NCBI GenBank assembly: GCA_016303195.1
Contig: JAEDMD010000077.1
Coordinates: 1-8,309, forward strand
Direction of reading: 5' to 3'
Origin: Oscillospiraceae bacterium
GTDB lineage: Bacteria > Bacillota > Clostridia > Oscillospirales > Ruminococcaceae
DNA: 8,309 nt
The notes beneath the pieces are model-generated. The model was not told the origin of the DNA. It did no database searches and saw nothing but the letters and a program-made list of their open reading frames with translations. Both the position numbers and the translations under genes were made by a program. Numbering within the stretch: position 1 is the stretch's first letter; every line of letters begins with the position of its first letter. Of the stretch, positions 1-5,851 are shown one piece after another.

Positions 1-18
1 ACCCTTTTTCAAAAGGGT
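1..18 (-). terminator. Possible terminator stem downstream of the seven-gene operon
   Basis: An inverted repeat, ACCCTTTT and AAAAGGGT around a 2-nt centre, lies 57 bp beyond the stop codon of the last operon gene. It could fold into a 7-bp hairpin with a 4-nt loop. On the minus strand any following U-run would fall outside the window, so the terminator call is incomplete. Confidence 0.35.
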
Positions 19-75
19 TTCCCTCAATATCACGTGTAAAAACTTCTGTAAGAGTCCCCCCTTAATCAGATACCT

Positions 76-1461
76 TTATTCCGTAAGTATTTCGATGATG
101 AACCATGCGAATTTCTGGGAATTCTCGTCGAACTGCATACCAACGCCGATACGGGTAAGTTCAGGTTCGGTAAGGATGCCAAAATCCTCGATAGGAGTGA
201 ACTTACTGAAAACTTCCTCGGCAGTTGCGGCATCGTCATTCCATGCACAGCAGGCTTTGGAATACTTGACATTATTGGCGGACAGAACATCATAGAGGTC
301 ATTATCATCATAAGTTCCGCCGTTGACTTTTGAAAGCATAGCGAAAGCAGAATTTTCCAGATCGCCGTTGCTGAGAAGCTCGGAAAGTCCTGAAGCCTTG
401 CGTGTTGCATTTATCTTGTCGATGAGAGCATAACGCTCTTTTGCGGCAAGTTCATTTACGAGGGCGGTCTTGTCAACTGAGCCTTCCTTGTAGGAATTTA
501 GTTTGTCTGCCAGCGCAAAAGCACCGTTTTCGCCTGTATATTCGCCTGCTTCATGAGCAGTGTTGAACAAAGCGGTAGTGCAGGTAATGCGGATGTCGTT
601 GTAAGCTGAAACGCTTTCAGGACTGCAATACTTCTTGATCTCCTCGAAATTCGGTTCAAGTATGCCGAGAACATTGTCATACTTCTGGTTGCCGACACCT
701 GTCATAAGGTAAGACTGGAATTCGCTGTCGATATCGCCTGATAAAGCCTTGTCGCCGCCGACGGAAGCCAGCTTGTCAGCCAGTTCAAAAGCGCCGTTTT
801 CACCCACATAAATATGCTCAGCACGCTGTTTCTCCAGCCATTCCGAGAGATACTGCTGTTCCCAGCCCTTGATCTTATCAAGGAGAGAATCGTCCTTAGT
901 TTCCTCTTTGAGCTTTTCGATAGCGTTCATGATCTCAGGATATTTGCCGTCCTTAGCCAGTTTTACAAGGCCGTCTGACATGGCATCGGAAACTGAGCGG
1001 AATTTTTCCTCTTTCAGCTTTGCGATATCGGCATCATCTTCTGGGAGAGCGCCGTAATATTCGAGAGCCTTGTCATATTTCTGCTCGCTCATTGCATTGT
1101 CGCCGCTGTTGATGGCATTTATGCATGAACTTGCATCAGTAACCATTTTTTGGAGGCTGTCATTTTTGATATCGGCAAACTTCTGAATAGTTGCCTCAGC
1201 CTTTCCGAAAGCGGTCGAACCGCTGAGAAATCCCGATTCAGCGTCGAAAATGATAGTTTTTATCTCATCAGTGATCTTTTCATCAGCTGACAGCTTGTCG
1301 AATTTATTGATGAGGGTCACAGCCTTTTCGTACTTGCCCTTTTCGAGGTAAGATCGGACAGTGCTGCCGTTGAAAAGTCCCACAAGGAAAACGATAAGCA
1401 GAATCAATTGCAGGACGGCTGTTCCCATAAGAATGAAATGCTTTGGTTTAAGATTATTCAT
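76..1461 (-). CDS. Membrane-anchored helical-repeat protein with degenerate C-terminal CAP/SCP-like domain
   Basis: This is a 461-residue protein and the last gene of the operon. Residues about 9-30 form one hydrophobic segment after a short basic N-terminus, so it is probably a signal anchor with the bulk outside the cytoplasm. Residues about 35-320 are acidic and helical, with TPR-like pieces beginning GKYEKA, QKYDKA and QKYDNV. Two near-identical motifs, GENGAFELADKL (220-231) and GENGAFALADKL (310-321), sit exactly 90 residues apart and suggest an internal duplication. Residues about 340-461 follow the outline of a bacterial CAP/SCP (YkwD-like) domain: a first helix with INATRKASGLSELL, then AEEVFSKF and a final TRIGVGMQF before the last strand. 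The conserved His of the usual SPGHRxNIL segment is missing (TPIEDFGIL), so enzymatic or metal-dependent activity is unlikely. The ATG start has only a weak ribosome binding site (GAAAG) and lies 34 bp after the preceding stop. The anchor is clear; the CAP assignment is a remote-similarity judgement. Confidence 0.8.
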   Translation of the reverse strand: MNNLKPKHFILMGTAVLQLILLIVFLVGLFNGSTVRSYLEKGKYEKAVTLINKFDKLSADEKITDEIKTIIFDAESGFLSGSTAFGKAEATIQKFADIKNDSLQKMVTDASSCINAINSGDNAMSEQKYDKALEYYGALPEDDADIAKLKEEKFRSVSDAMSDGLVKLAKDGKYPEIMNAIEKLKEETKDDSLLDKIKGWEQQYLSEWLEKQRAEHIYVGENGAFELADKLASVGGDKALSGDIDSEFQSYLMTGVGNQKYDNVLGILEPNFEEIKKYCSPESVSAYNDIRITCTTALFNTAHEAGEYTGENGAFALADKLNSYKEGSVDKTALVNELAAKERYALIDKINATRKASGLSELLSNGDLENSAFAMLSKVNGGTYDDNDLYDVLSANNVKYSKACCAWNDDAATAEEVFSKFTPIEDFGILTEPELTRIGVGMQFDENSQKFAWFIIEILTE

Positions 1462-1495
1462 AGTTCAGCTCATTTCTTTCTATTGGCATTTTCGG

Positions 1496-1717
1496 TCACA
1501 TCACATTTGTGAAATAGAACGTAAGTCCGGCTATACCGCCGAGTATAGCCACAAGGAGAACGATCGTGCCGAAAACAGCAGATTTCTCTTTTTTTATTTT
1601 TTCAGCCTTCGGAGGAGGAGAGGGGGCTGTGATATTTTCGTCTGACCTGTCATTGATAGCATCGAGTATCAATTGTTCAATATCGCCCTCGAAGGCATTT
1701 TTTCTCATGTTTTTCAT
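1496..1717 (-). CDS. Small tail-anchored membrane protein (73 aa)
   Basis: I do not recognise a family. The first about 20 residues (EGDIEQLILDAIND) look like a short amphipathic helix. A Pro-rich linker with a Lys cluster follows (residues 31-46), and then one transmembrane segment at about 47-69 ending four residues from the C-terminus. With no signal peptide, the N-terminal part should face the cytoplasm as a C-tail anchor. An AGGTG ribosome binding site precedes the ATG; an in-frame ATG three codons later is an alternative start. It sits 31 bp after one membrane protein gene and 34 bp before another, so the three probably act at the membrane together. Its cytoplasmic segment could be a target or docking site for the kinase and phosphatase encoded upstream, which is inference. 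Confidence 0.75.
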   Translation of the reverse strand: MKNMRKNAFEGDIEQLILDAINDRSDENITAPSPPPKAEKIKKEKSAVFGTIVLLVAILGGIAGLTFYFTNVM

Positions 1718-1748
1718 ATTTCACCTGCATTCATAGTGAAAATATTTG

Positions 1749-2099
1749 TTACAGCAGAATTATCCTTCCGACGATATTAGCCGCAAGAAGAACGACATTG
1801 ACCACAACAAGAGCCGTAGTCAGTTTTTTGCCGCTTCCGCCCATTCCGAAAGAGTCCATAAGGTCATCTCTGCTGCCACGGACAAGTGACGGCGAAGGCG
1901 GAGTTTTAGATCGGGACGGAGTGACAACAGTCGATGTTATGCGTTCCGCAGGGGATATTTCAGGTTCTGAACGTCTTGGAGGCTGCTGCTGATTCGGAAC
2001 AGAAACAGTTACAGAAGCCTCATTTTTCTTGGCATTGCATATACAGCAATACTGTTCATGGTCTTCATTATATGTTTCACATTTATTACAAATCCACAT
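1749..2099 (-). CDS. RanBP2-type zinc finger protein with C-terminal membrane anchor
   Basis: This 116-residue protein starts with a near-perfect RanBP2-type zinc finger: W2, C4, C7, N11, C18 and C21, matching W-x-C-x2-C-x3-N-x6-C-x2-C. In eukaryotes such fingers bind ubiquitin or single-stranded RNA; the bacterial ligand here is unknown. Residues about 28-90 are a disordered Pro/Ser/Thr-rich linker with many possible phosphorylation sites, including SPAER (49-53), a motif also found in the zinc-ribbon protein that opens the operon. Residues about 93-116 form a transmembrane segment at the very C-terminus, so the finger should be cytoplasmic. The ribosome binding site (TTAGGAGTAAAAT before the ATG) overlaps the stop codon of the kinase gene, which points to translational coupling. 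It is a plausible substrate or membrane adaptor of the kinase. Confidence 0.85.
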   Translation of the reverse strand: MWICNKCETYNEDHEQYCCICNAKKNEASVTVSVPNQQQPPRRSEPEISPAERITSTVVTPSRSKTPPSPSLVRGSRDDLMDSFGMGGSGKKLTTALVVVNVVLLAANIVGRIILL

Positions 2100-2108
2100 A
2101 TTTTACTC

Positions 2109-3086
2109 CTAATCAAAATCGTCTGCGATCTTCAGAGCAGTGGGGCGCTTGGGAGCGGTCTTTTTAGCATAAAGGCTGTCATCCTCAAGGGCTTTGATAG
2201 CCGTAAGCACTTCACGCATCGAAGGTCTTTCAGCAGGCAGTTTTTTTAGCATATAAGACAGAAGCACCTTGAATTTCGGAGGGATGTTCTTGTTGATGAG
2301 AAGGTCTGCATCGTTGAGAACAGCCTCATAAACGTAGTCGTATTCGCTGTCGAATTTCGGCATTTCGCCGCTGAGTATCTGATGGAAAACGATACCCATA
2401 GCAAAAACGTCTATTTTTGGCGTAAGCTCGGACGGCTCATCGATCATAGCGAGGAAAGTCTCAGGGGCTAAATAGACGAAATCGCACTGCATCTCGTCAC
2501 CGCTTGGGGGATCGTCAGCAATGAAGCTGGCATCAAAATCAATGATCTTGATCGTATAATAGCCTGATTTTGTCTTTTTCAGCAGAAGATTATCCAGTTT
2601 TACGTCAGCATGGACAACATTATTGTCCGCCAGCTTTGAGAAACTGTTAGCGAGAACTTTCATGAGTATGAGCTTATGTTCCATGTCAAAGTAGCTGATA
2701 GCCTTGCAGTCAACGGATATCTCGTCAACTTTGTCGGTGACGAGGTAGTAGTGGCTTCCGTCTCTGAAAAGGTCAATGGGCGGAACGAGATTGCCGTTCT
2801 GGGACTGCCTTATGCGTTTGTAGATAAGCTCTTTTTTCTCCAGCCATTCTTCGCACTGTCTTATTTTTTTCTGTCGTATCTCACGGCTGATGTCGATGGA
2901 ATCGAGGGGATAGACAGGGTTGAGAAATTCTTTTATAAAATAGTCTTTGTCATTTTTTCGGCAGAATCCCCATTTGGAGAATCCGCTCTTATTGCTGGTC
3001 ATTGGCTGTAAGAGCGTATATTTGCCGATATTGTGCGGGACAAATTCGTCCTTTTTTATAGTAATAGATAATGTACCCACAGCCAT
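2109..3086 (-). CDS. Serine/threonine protein kinase (Hanks-type, cytosolic)
   Basis: This 325-residue protein is a single Hanks-type kinase domain with no transmembrane segment. Numbered from the ATG at 3086, the motifs are: a degenerate glycine-rich loop (about 33-41), ATP-anchoring K52 (YFIKEF), catalytic loop H159-A-D161-V-K163-L-D-N166, metal-binding D183 in DFD instead of DFG, APE at 207-209, D226 of the F-helix (IDVFAMG), and R287 in the final helix region (AERPSM). All catalytic residues are present, so it should be active; HAD for HRD and DFD for DFG are tolerated variants. It ends in IADDFD, almost the same as the end of the first operon protein (AADDFDD). The phosphatase gene's TGA at 3086-3088 overlaps the start. 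I prefer ATG at 3086, just after AGGCGG, over the GTG at 3089. The position beside PP2C and vWA genes resembles the TerY-P triad and E. coli YegI. Confidence 0.95.
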   Translation of the reverse strand: MAVGTLSITIKKDEFVPHNIGKYTLLQPMTSNKSGFSKWGFCRKNDKDYFIKEFLNPVYPLDSIDISREIRQKKIRQCEEWLEKKELIYKRIRQSQNGNLVPPIDLFRDGSHYYLVTDKVDEISVDCKAISYFDMEHKLILMKVLANSFSKLADNNVVHADVKLDNLLLKKTKSGYYTIKIIDFDASFIADDPPSGDEMQCDFVYLAPETFLAMIDEPSELTPKIDVFAMGIVFHQILSGEMPKFDSEYDYVYEAVLNDADLLINKNIPPKFKVLLSYMLKKLPAERPSMREVLTAIKALEDDSLYAKKTAPKRPTALKIADDFD

Positions 3087-4057
3087 CACCGCCTATAATA
3101 GCTGAGTTTGTAGCTGCCCCAGAGGGACAGGAGTTCTTTTTCTGTTGTGTCTTCAGTGATCCTGCTCATATATTTACTTGTGAGGTATTCAAATCTCTCC
3201 TTATAGTATTTTTTACAGTCTGCGAAGGAAGAAAATCCGAACAGAGCTGCACATATACAAAAATCATCACCTGTAACGGGGCATATGGCATCAACGAGAG
3301 CCTTTTCCCATTTTTCGGCGGAATCAGCTTCAAAGAGAGTGCTGAGGAGCAAATGCTCAAACTCCATAGGGGAGGAGAGATAGTCGAAAGCACCGTCGGT
3401 TGAAGTGATTATCATGATAGGTTTATCGAGTATAAGACACTCGGAATTGATACGGAAATCGCCGTCAGCGTGGATAACATTTGACATTCTTCCGTCGCTT
3501 CTGAGGTTTGAGAAAGCGTCCTCATCGGTCTTGAGGTCATCTTTGGTGACCTGACAAAGACCGTCAGCGTCGAGGAAATAGCCGCGGGAATCGCCTGCCC
3601 AGAGGTATTCGCAGACCATACGGCTGTTATCGTTATTTTTGATAACAGCGATGGCAGCAGTGGTAGGGAGAGACTTGAAAAGGTCTCCTCCCATCATAGC
3701 TGCGCTGTCGCTATCGACAGCAGATTTTATCCTCTGAAAGGCTTCCTTCATCCTGTCCTGCAAATTCAGGCAGTCTGAACCGTCGAATCGGAATAGCTTT
3801 TCACCGTAGAATTCATCAGTAATACACGCAGCAGCCCGTGAAGCGATACGAGCGCCTGTTTTATTGTTGGCCTTGGGATATTTTCTTGCGCCCATTCCTC
3901 CGCATCCGTCAAAAACAGCAATATAGCCTACATCAGTGCTGTCAAAGGAATAGGAATAGCAATCCTCGCCGAGGCCGTCTATTTTTTCACGTTCAGCACA
4001 AATGACTGCTGTAACGCCTTTTGTTTTTATCTTTATCTCATTCTTCTCATTTTTCAT
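3086..4057 (-). CDS. PP2C-family protein serine/threonine phosphatase
   Basis: This 323-residue protein is a soluble PP2C (PPM) phosphatase expected to remove phosphate from Ser/Thr residues, most likely on the partner kinase and its substrates. Motifs in order: GLGED (28-32), D50-G-C-G-G (metal-binding DGxGG), TTAA (132-135), AGDSRG (154-159), STDG (219-222, metal-binding D221) and GDD (263-265, metal-binding D264). The metal-binding Asp residues are all kept, so it should be an active Mg/Mn-dependent enzyme. The last about 45 residues extend past the domain as a Tyr-rich helical tail. It overlaps the vWA gene by 4 bp (ATGA) and the kinase start by 1-4 bp, so the three products are probably made in fixed ratio. 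It matches the phosphatase of vWA-PP2C-kinase triads such as TerY-P and E. coli YegK by domain and gene order; I cannot confirm orthology. Confidence 0.95.
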   Translation of the reverse strand: MKNEKNEIKIKTKGVTAVICAEREKIDGLGEDCYSYSFDSTDVGYIAVFDGCGGMGARKYPKANNKTGARIASRAAACITDEFYGEKLFRFDGSDCLNLQDRMKEAFQRIKSAVDSDSAAMMGGDLFKSLPTTAAIAVIKNNDNSRMVCEYLWAGDSRGYFLDADGLCQVTKDDLKTDEDAFSNLRSDGRMSNVIHADGDFRINSECLILDKPIMIITSTDGAFDYLSSPMEFEHLLLSTLFEADSAEKWEKALVDAICPVTGDDFCICAALFGFSSFADCKKYYKERFEYLTSKYMSRITEDTTEKELLSLWGSYKLSYYRR

Positions 4058-4740
4058 ATACTGTATGCAATAGCGTCAATTATCTGCTTGTAGTTAACTT
4101 CTTCGAGACCTTTTCCTGCCTCGGACATATAATGGATGACGTTGTCCCATGAATTTCTGATCTCATTCCACCACGGAAGATCGGGAGTAAAGAGGATAAG
4201 GCGCTTGGAATTGTAGTCCATATAGCCTGTATTGTCCTTATCGCCCCACCACTGAGTAAGCTCGTTGAAATCCTTAGCCATTTTCTTCGGATAATTCTCA
4301 GCGGACTTGCCGAATCCAAGTTCATGGGCAGGGGCATCAGACCAGACAACTATGAGCTGACGTTTTTTCAGACCTTCGGTGTTCCATTTGGAGCGGATAG
4401 CATAAGCAAGGGCTTCAAGACCGTCCTCAGGATCGTCACCACCGCCGAAAGCGGTGATGGAATTTATAGTTTCGTTAAAGATCTCGGTATCTTCGGGAAG
4501 ATTGAAGAAATCGGTCTTGAGCATAGCATTTTCGCCGTCAGCAAGGTAATCACGGAAAGTAATAACCTTAATGCGGAGATCCTGGATTATCTTGCCTTTT
4601 TGTCCCATCATAGTCTCGATGTCTTTGTGGAGGTTGAGTGCATTTTTCTTTACGATGTCGATAAGATCGCCCATACTGCCGGTAGCATCGATTACAAAAA
4701 CTATATCAACATTGTACTTCATTTTATAATTAGAACCCAT
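4054..4740 (-). CDS. von Willebrand factor A (vWA) domain protein of a vWA-PP2C-kinase triad
   Basis: This 228-residue protein is essentially one vWA domain. The metal-ion-dependent adhesion site is intact: D18-A-T20-G-S22 after a hydrophobic strand (IVFVIDATGSM), an acidic loop GGGDDPED (99-106) in the position of the second MIDAS loop, and D135 (VVWSDAPAH). Such domains bind partner proteins through a divalent metal. There is no signal peptide or membrane segment, so it is cytosolic. In TerY-P triads and in E. coli yegL-yegK-yegI a vWA protein sits beside a PP2C phosphatase and a kinase as here, and is thought to act as the binding platform. The T in DxTGS and the GGGDDPED loop look more like VwkA-type vWA domains than TerY itself, so I call it triad-like and give no symbol. 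A GAAAGGA site lies about 10 nt before the ATG; the gene follows the previous stop by 15 bp. Confidence 0.92.
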   Translation of the reverse strand: MGSNYKMKYNVDIVFVIDATGSMGDLIDIVKKNALNLHKDIETMMGQKGKIIQDLRIKVITFRDYLADGENAMLKTDFFNLPEDTEIFNETINSITAFGGGDDPEDGLEALAYAIRSKWNTEGLKKRQLIVVWSDAPAHELGFGKSAENYPKKMAKDFNELTQWWGDKDNTGYMDYNSKRLILFTPDLPWWNEIRNSWDNVIHYMSEAGKGLEEVNYKQIIDAIAYSI

Positions 4741-4755
4741 AGTGTATCATTCCTT

Positions 4756-5589
4756 TCAGTCATCAAAATCGTCAGCAGCAGTAAAATGAGGATTTACCGC
4801 AGGTTTTGCAAATCCCGAACCCTTGACTTTTATAACGAGATTAGCAGGTGCTTTGACCACCTTCGGCTCGTGTTTTTTCTCAGCAACAGGAGCAACTGCC
4901 TTTTTAGGAGCGGCAGGCTCAGCCTTTTTCTCAGCAACAGGAGCAACCGCCTTTTTAGGAGCGGCAGGCTCAGCCTTTTTCTCGGCAACAGGAACAACTG
5001 CCTTTTTAGGAGCGGCAGGCTCAGCCTTTTTCTCGGCAACGGGAGCAACCGCTTTTTTAGGAGCGGCAGGCTCAGCCTTTTTCTCAGCAACGGGAGCATC
5101 CGCTTTTTTAGGAGCGGCAGGCTCAGCCTTTTTCTCGGCAACGGGAGCAACCGCCTTTTTAGGAGCGGCAGATTCAGCCTTTTTCTCGGCAACAGGAGCA
5201 ACTGCCTTTTTAGGAGCAGTTGATTCTGTTTTCTTTTCCTCCTTAGCAGGAGATTTCCCCTGCCGTTTGAGTATCATTGCTTCGTCATATCGTGAAGCTA
5301 CACGATTTTTGCATTTAGGGCAGAAAATTGTATCCTCCTCCAGAAATTCACCGCAAAGGGGACAAGGTCTGCTTCTGAGGATCGGAGCGTTAAGATAGCT
5401 GTATTTGGCAGGTCTTGCTTTGGATGGCGTATTTCCTGCTGTATGTGAATCGCCTGAGGCAGCCTCTATAATAGCTCTTTCCGCAGGGCTTACAGCATCC
5501 CTGTGATTTTCGGGAGCAGATGCATTCTCATTTATATCAGCGGCTTCATTTTTAGACGGAACATTTTTGTTTCTTTTTAAAAAGGGCAT
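4756..5589 (-). CDS. Zinc-ribbon protein with seven 16-residue Ala/Pro/Lys/Glu tandem repeats
   Basis: This is the first gene of the operon, 277 residues from the ATG at 5589. I choose that ATG because AGGAG lies 10 nt before it, whereas the in-frame GTG at 5613 has no ribosome binding site. After a basic N-terminus (MPFLKRNK) comes a disordered segment containing SPAER (34-38). A C4 zinc ribbon follows with C76-x2-C79 and C90-x2-C93 (CPLCGEF, CPKCKNR). From about residue 125 to 239 there are seven tandem copies of a 16-residue unit, consensus APKKAVAPVAEKKAEP, which should be extended and highly charged. The C-terminus (about 245-277) includes LVIKVKGSGFAKP and ends AADDFDD, close to the kinase C-terminus. 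No membrane segment is visible. It is probably an adaptor or scaffold, or a substrate, for the triad encoded downstream; that role is inference. Confidence 0.88.
   Translation of the reverse strand: MPFLKRNKNVPSKNEAADINENASAPENHRDAVSPAERAIIEAASGDSHTAGNTPSKARPAKYSYLNAPILRSRPCPLCGEFLEEDTIFCPKCKNRVASRYDEAMILKRQGKSPAKEEKKTESTAPKKAVAPVAEKKAESAAPKKAVAPVAEKKAEPAAPKKADAPVAEKKAEPAAPKKAVAPVAEKKAEPAAPKKAVVPVAEKKAEPAAPKKAVAPVAEKKAEPAAPKKAVAPVAEKKHEPKVVKAPANLVIKVKGSGFAKPAVNPHFTAADDFDD
4882..5217 (-). repeat. 48-bp in-frame tandem repeat, seven copies
   Basis: Seven consecutive 48-bp units encode the 16-residue APKKAVAPVAEKKAEP repeat of the zinc-ribbon protein. Copies differ mostly at synonymous or conservative positions (ACA/ACG, ACC/ACT, one Asp and one Val variant), so the array is not brand-new but is similar enough to change copy number by slippage or recombination. 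The repeats create long open frames on other strands that are not genes. Confidence 0.95.
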
Positions 5590-5599
5590 ATCGTCCACA

Positions 5600-5604
5600 C
5601 TCCT
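5600..5604 (-). promoter_or_regulatory. Ribosome binding site that decides the start of the zinc-ribbon gene
   Basis: AGGAG on the minus strand lies 10 nt before the ATG at 5589. It lies inside the longer reading frame that begins with GTG at 5613, which supports the shorter protein. Confidence 0.7.
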
Positions 5605-5630
5605 TTTTGTCACAACATGGAATTATTAAA

Positions 5631-5647
5631 ATGATTTTACAAATCAT
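5631..5647. promoter_or_regulatory. Palindrome in the operon leader (ATGATTT-TAC-AAATCAT)
   Basis: A perfect 7-bp inverted repeat with a 3-nt centre lies in the 5' untranslated leader of the seven-gene operon, between the promoter and the ribosome binding site. It could be a weak RNA hairpin or an operator half of the control region. AT-rich palindromes arise by chance, so this is tentative. Confidence 0.35.
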
Positions 5648-5664
5648 ACGGTTAGACCCCATGT

Positions 5665-5680
5665 ATATTATCTATAATAT
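5665..5680. promoter_or_regulatory. Palindrome at the predicted transcription start of the operon (candidate operator)
   Basis: ATATTAT-CT-ATAATAT is a perfect 7+7 inverted repeat just downstream of the -10 hexamer, over the expected start site. That is a classic position for a repressor operator. The AT-rich sequence lowers confidence, and no regulator gene is in the window. Confidence 0.4.
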
Positions 5681-5681
5681 C

Positions 5682-5710
5682 ATTTTAACTCATATCACAA
5701 AATAAGTCAA
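5682..5710 (-). promoter_or_regulatory. Sigma-A-type promoter of the seven-gene operon
   Basis: On the minus strand TTGACT (5710-5705) and TAAAAT (5687-5682) are separated by exactly 17 bp. They lie 93 bp upstream of the ATG at 5589, with the start expected near 5675. This is the best promoter match I see in the window, and no other clear one precedes the downstream genes, which supports a single transcript. Confidence 0.75.
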
Positions 5711-5802
5711 TTATAAACACAAAAAATTAGCGTTTTACAGCAAAATATAGCAAAACACACAATAATATATATTGCAAATTGTGCATTATGTCCTGCAATA
5801 GA

Positions 5803-5825
5803 AAGGGCGCATATAATGCGCCCTT
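5803..5825 (-). terminator. Hairpin terminator after the Ro60-like gene
   Basis: AAGGGCGCAT and ATGCGCCCTT form a perfect 10-bp stem with a 3-nt loop, 27 bp beyond the stop codon at 5852. On the minus strand the U-tract is short (stem ending CCCTT, then TCTATT), so termination may be partial. It separates this transcription unit from the operon promoter at 5682-5710. Confidence 0.65.
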
Positions 5826-5851
5826 ACACTCTTATATATGACATCCGCACA

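Noticed and set aside
4882..5217. CRISPR-like array
   Set aside because: The 48-bp units are contiguous without unique spacers and are in-frame protein-coding repeats.
4324..5223. Long open frame on the plus strand opposite the vWA and zinc-ribbon genes
   Set aside because: It exists because the 48-bp repeat has no stops on the opposite strand. Its product is a low-complexity Arg/Leu/Phe repeat with no ribosome binding site, and both minus-strand genes have clear domains.
4823..5398. Plus-strand frame rich in SATGATAFLGAAGSAFF repeats
   Set aside because: It is a shadow of the same repeat in another frame, opposite a gene with a real zinc ribbon and a supported start.
5590..5613. Upstream GTG start for the zinc-ribbon protein
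   Set aside because: No ribosome binding site precedes it, and the AGGAG for the ATG at 5589 lies inside this extension.
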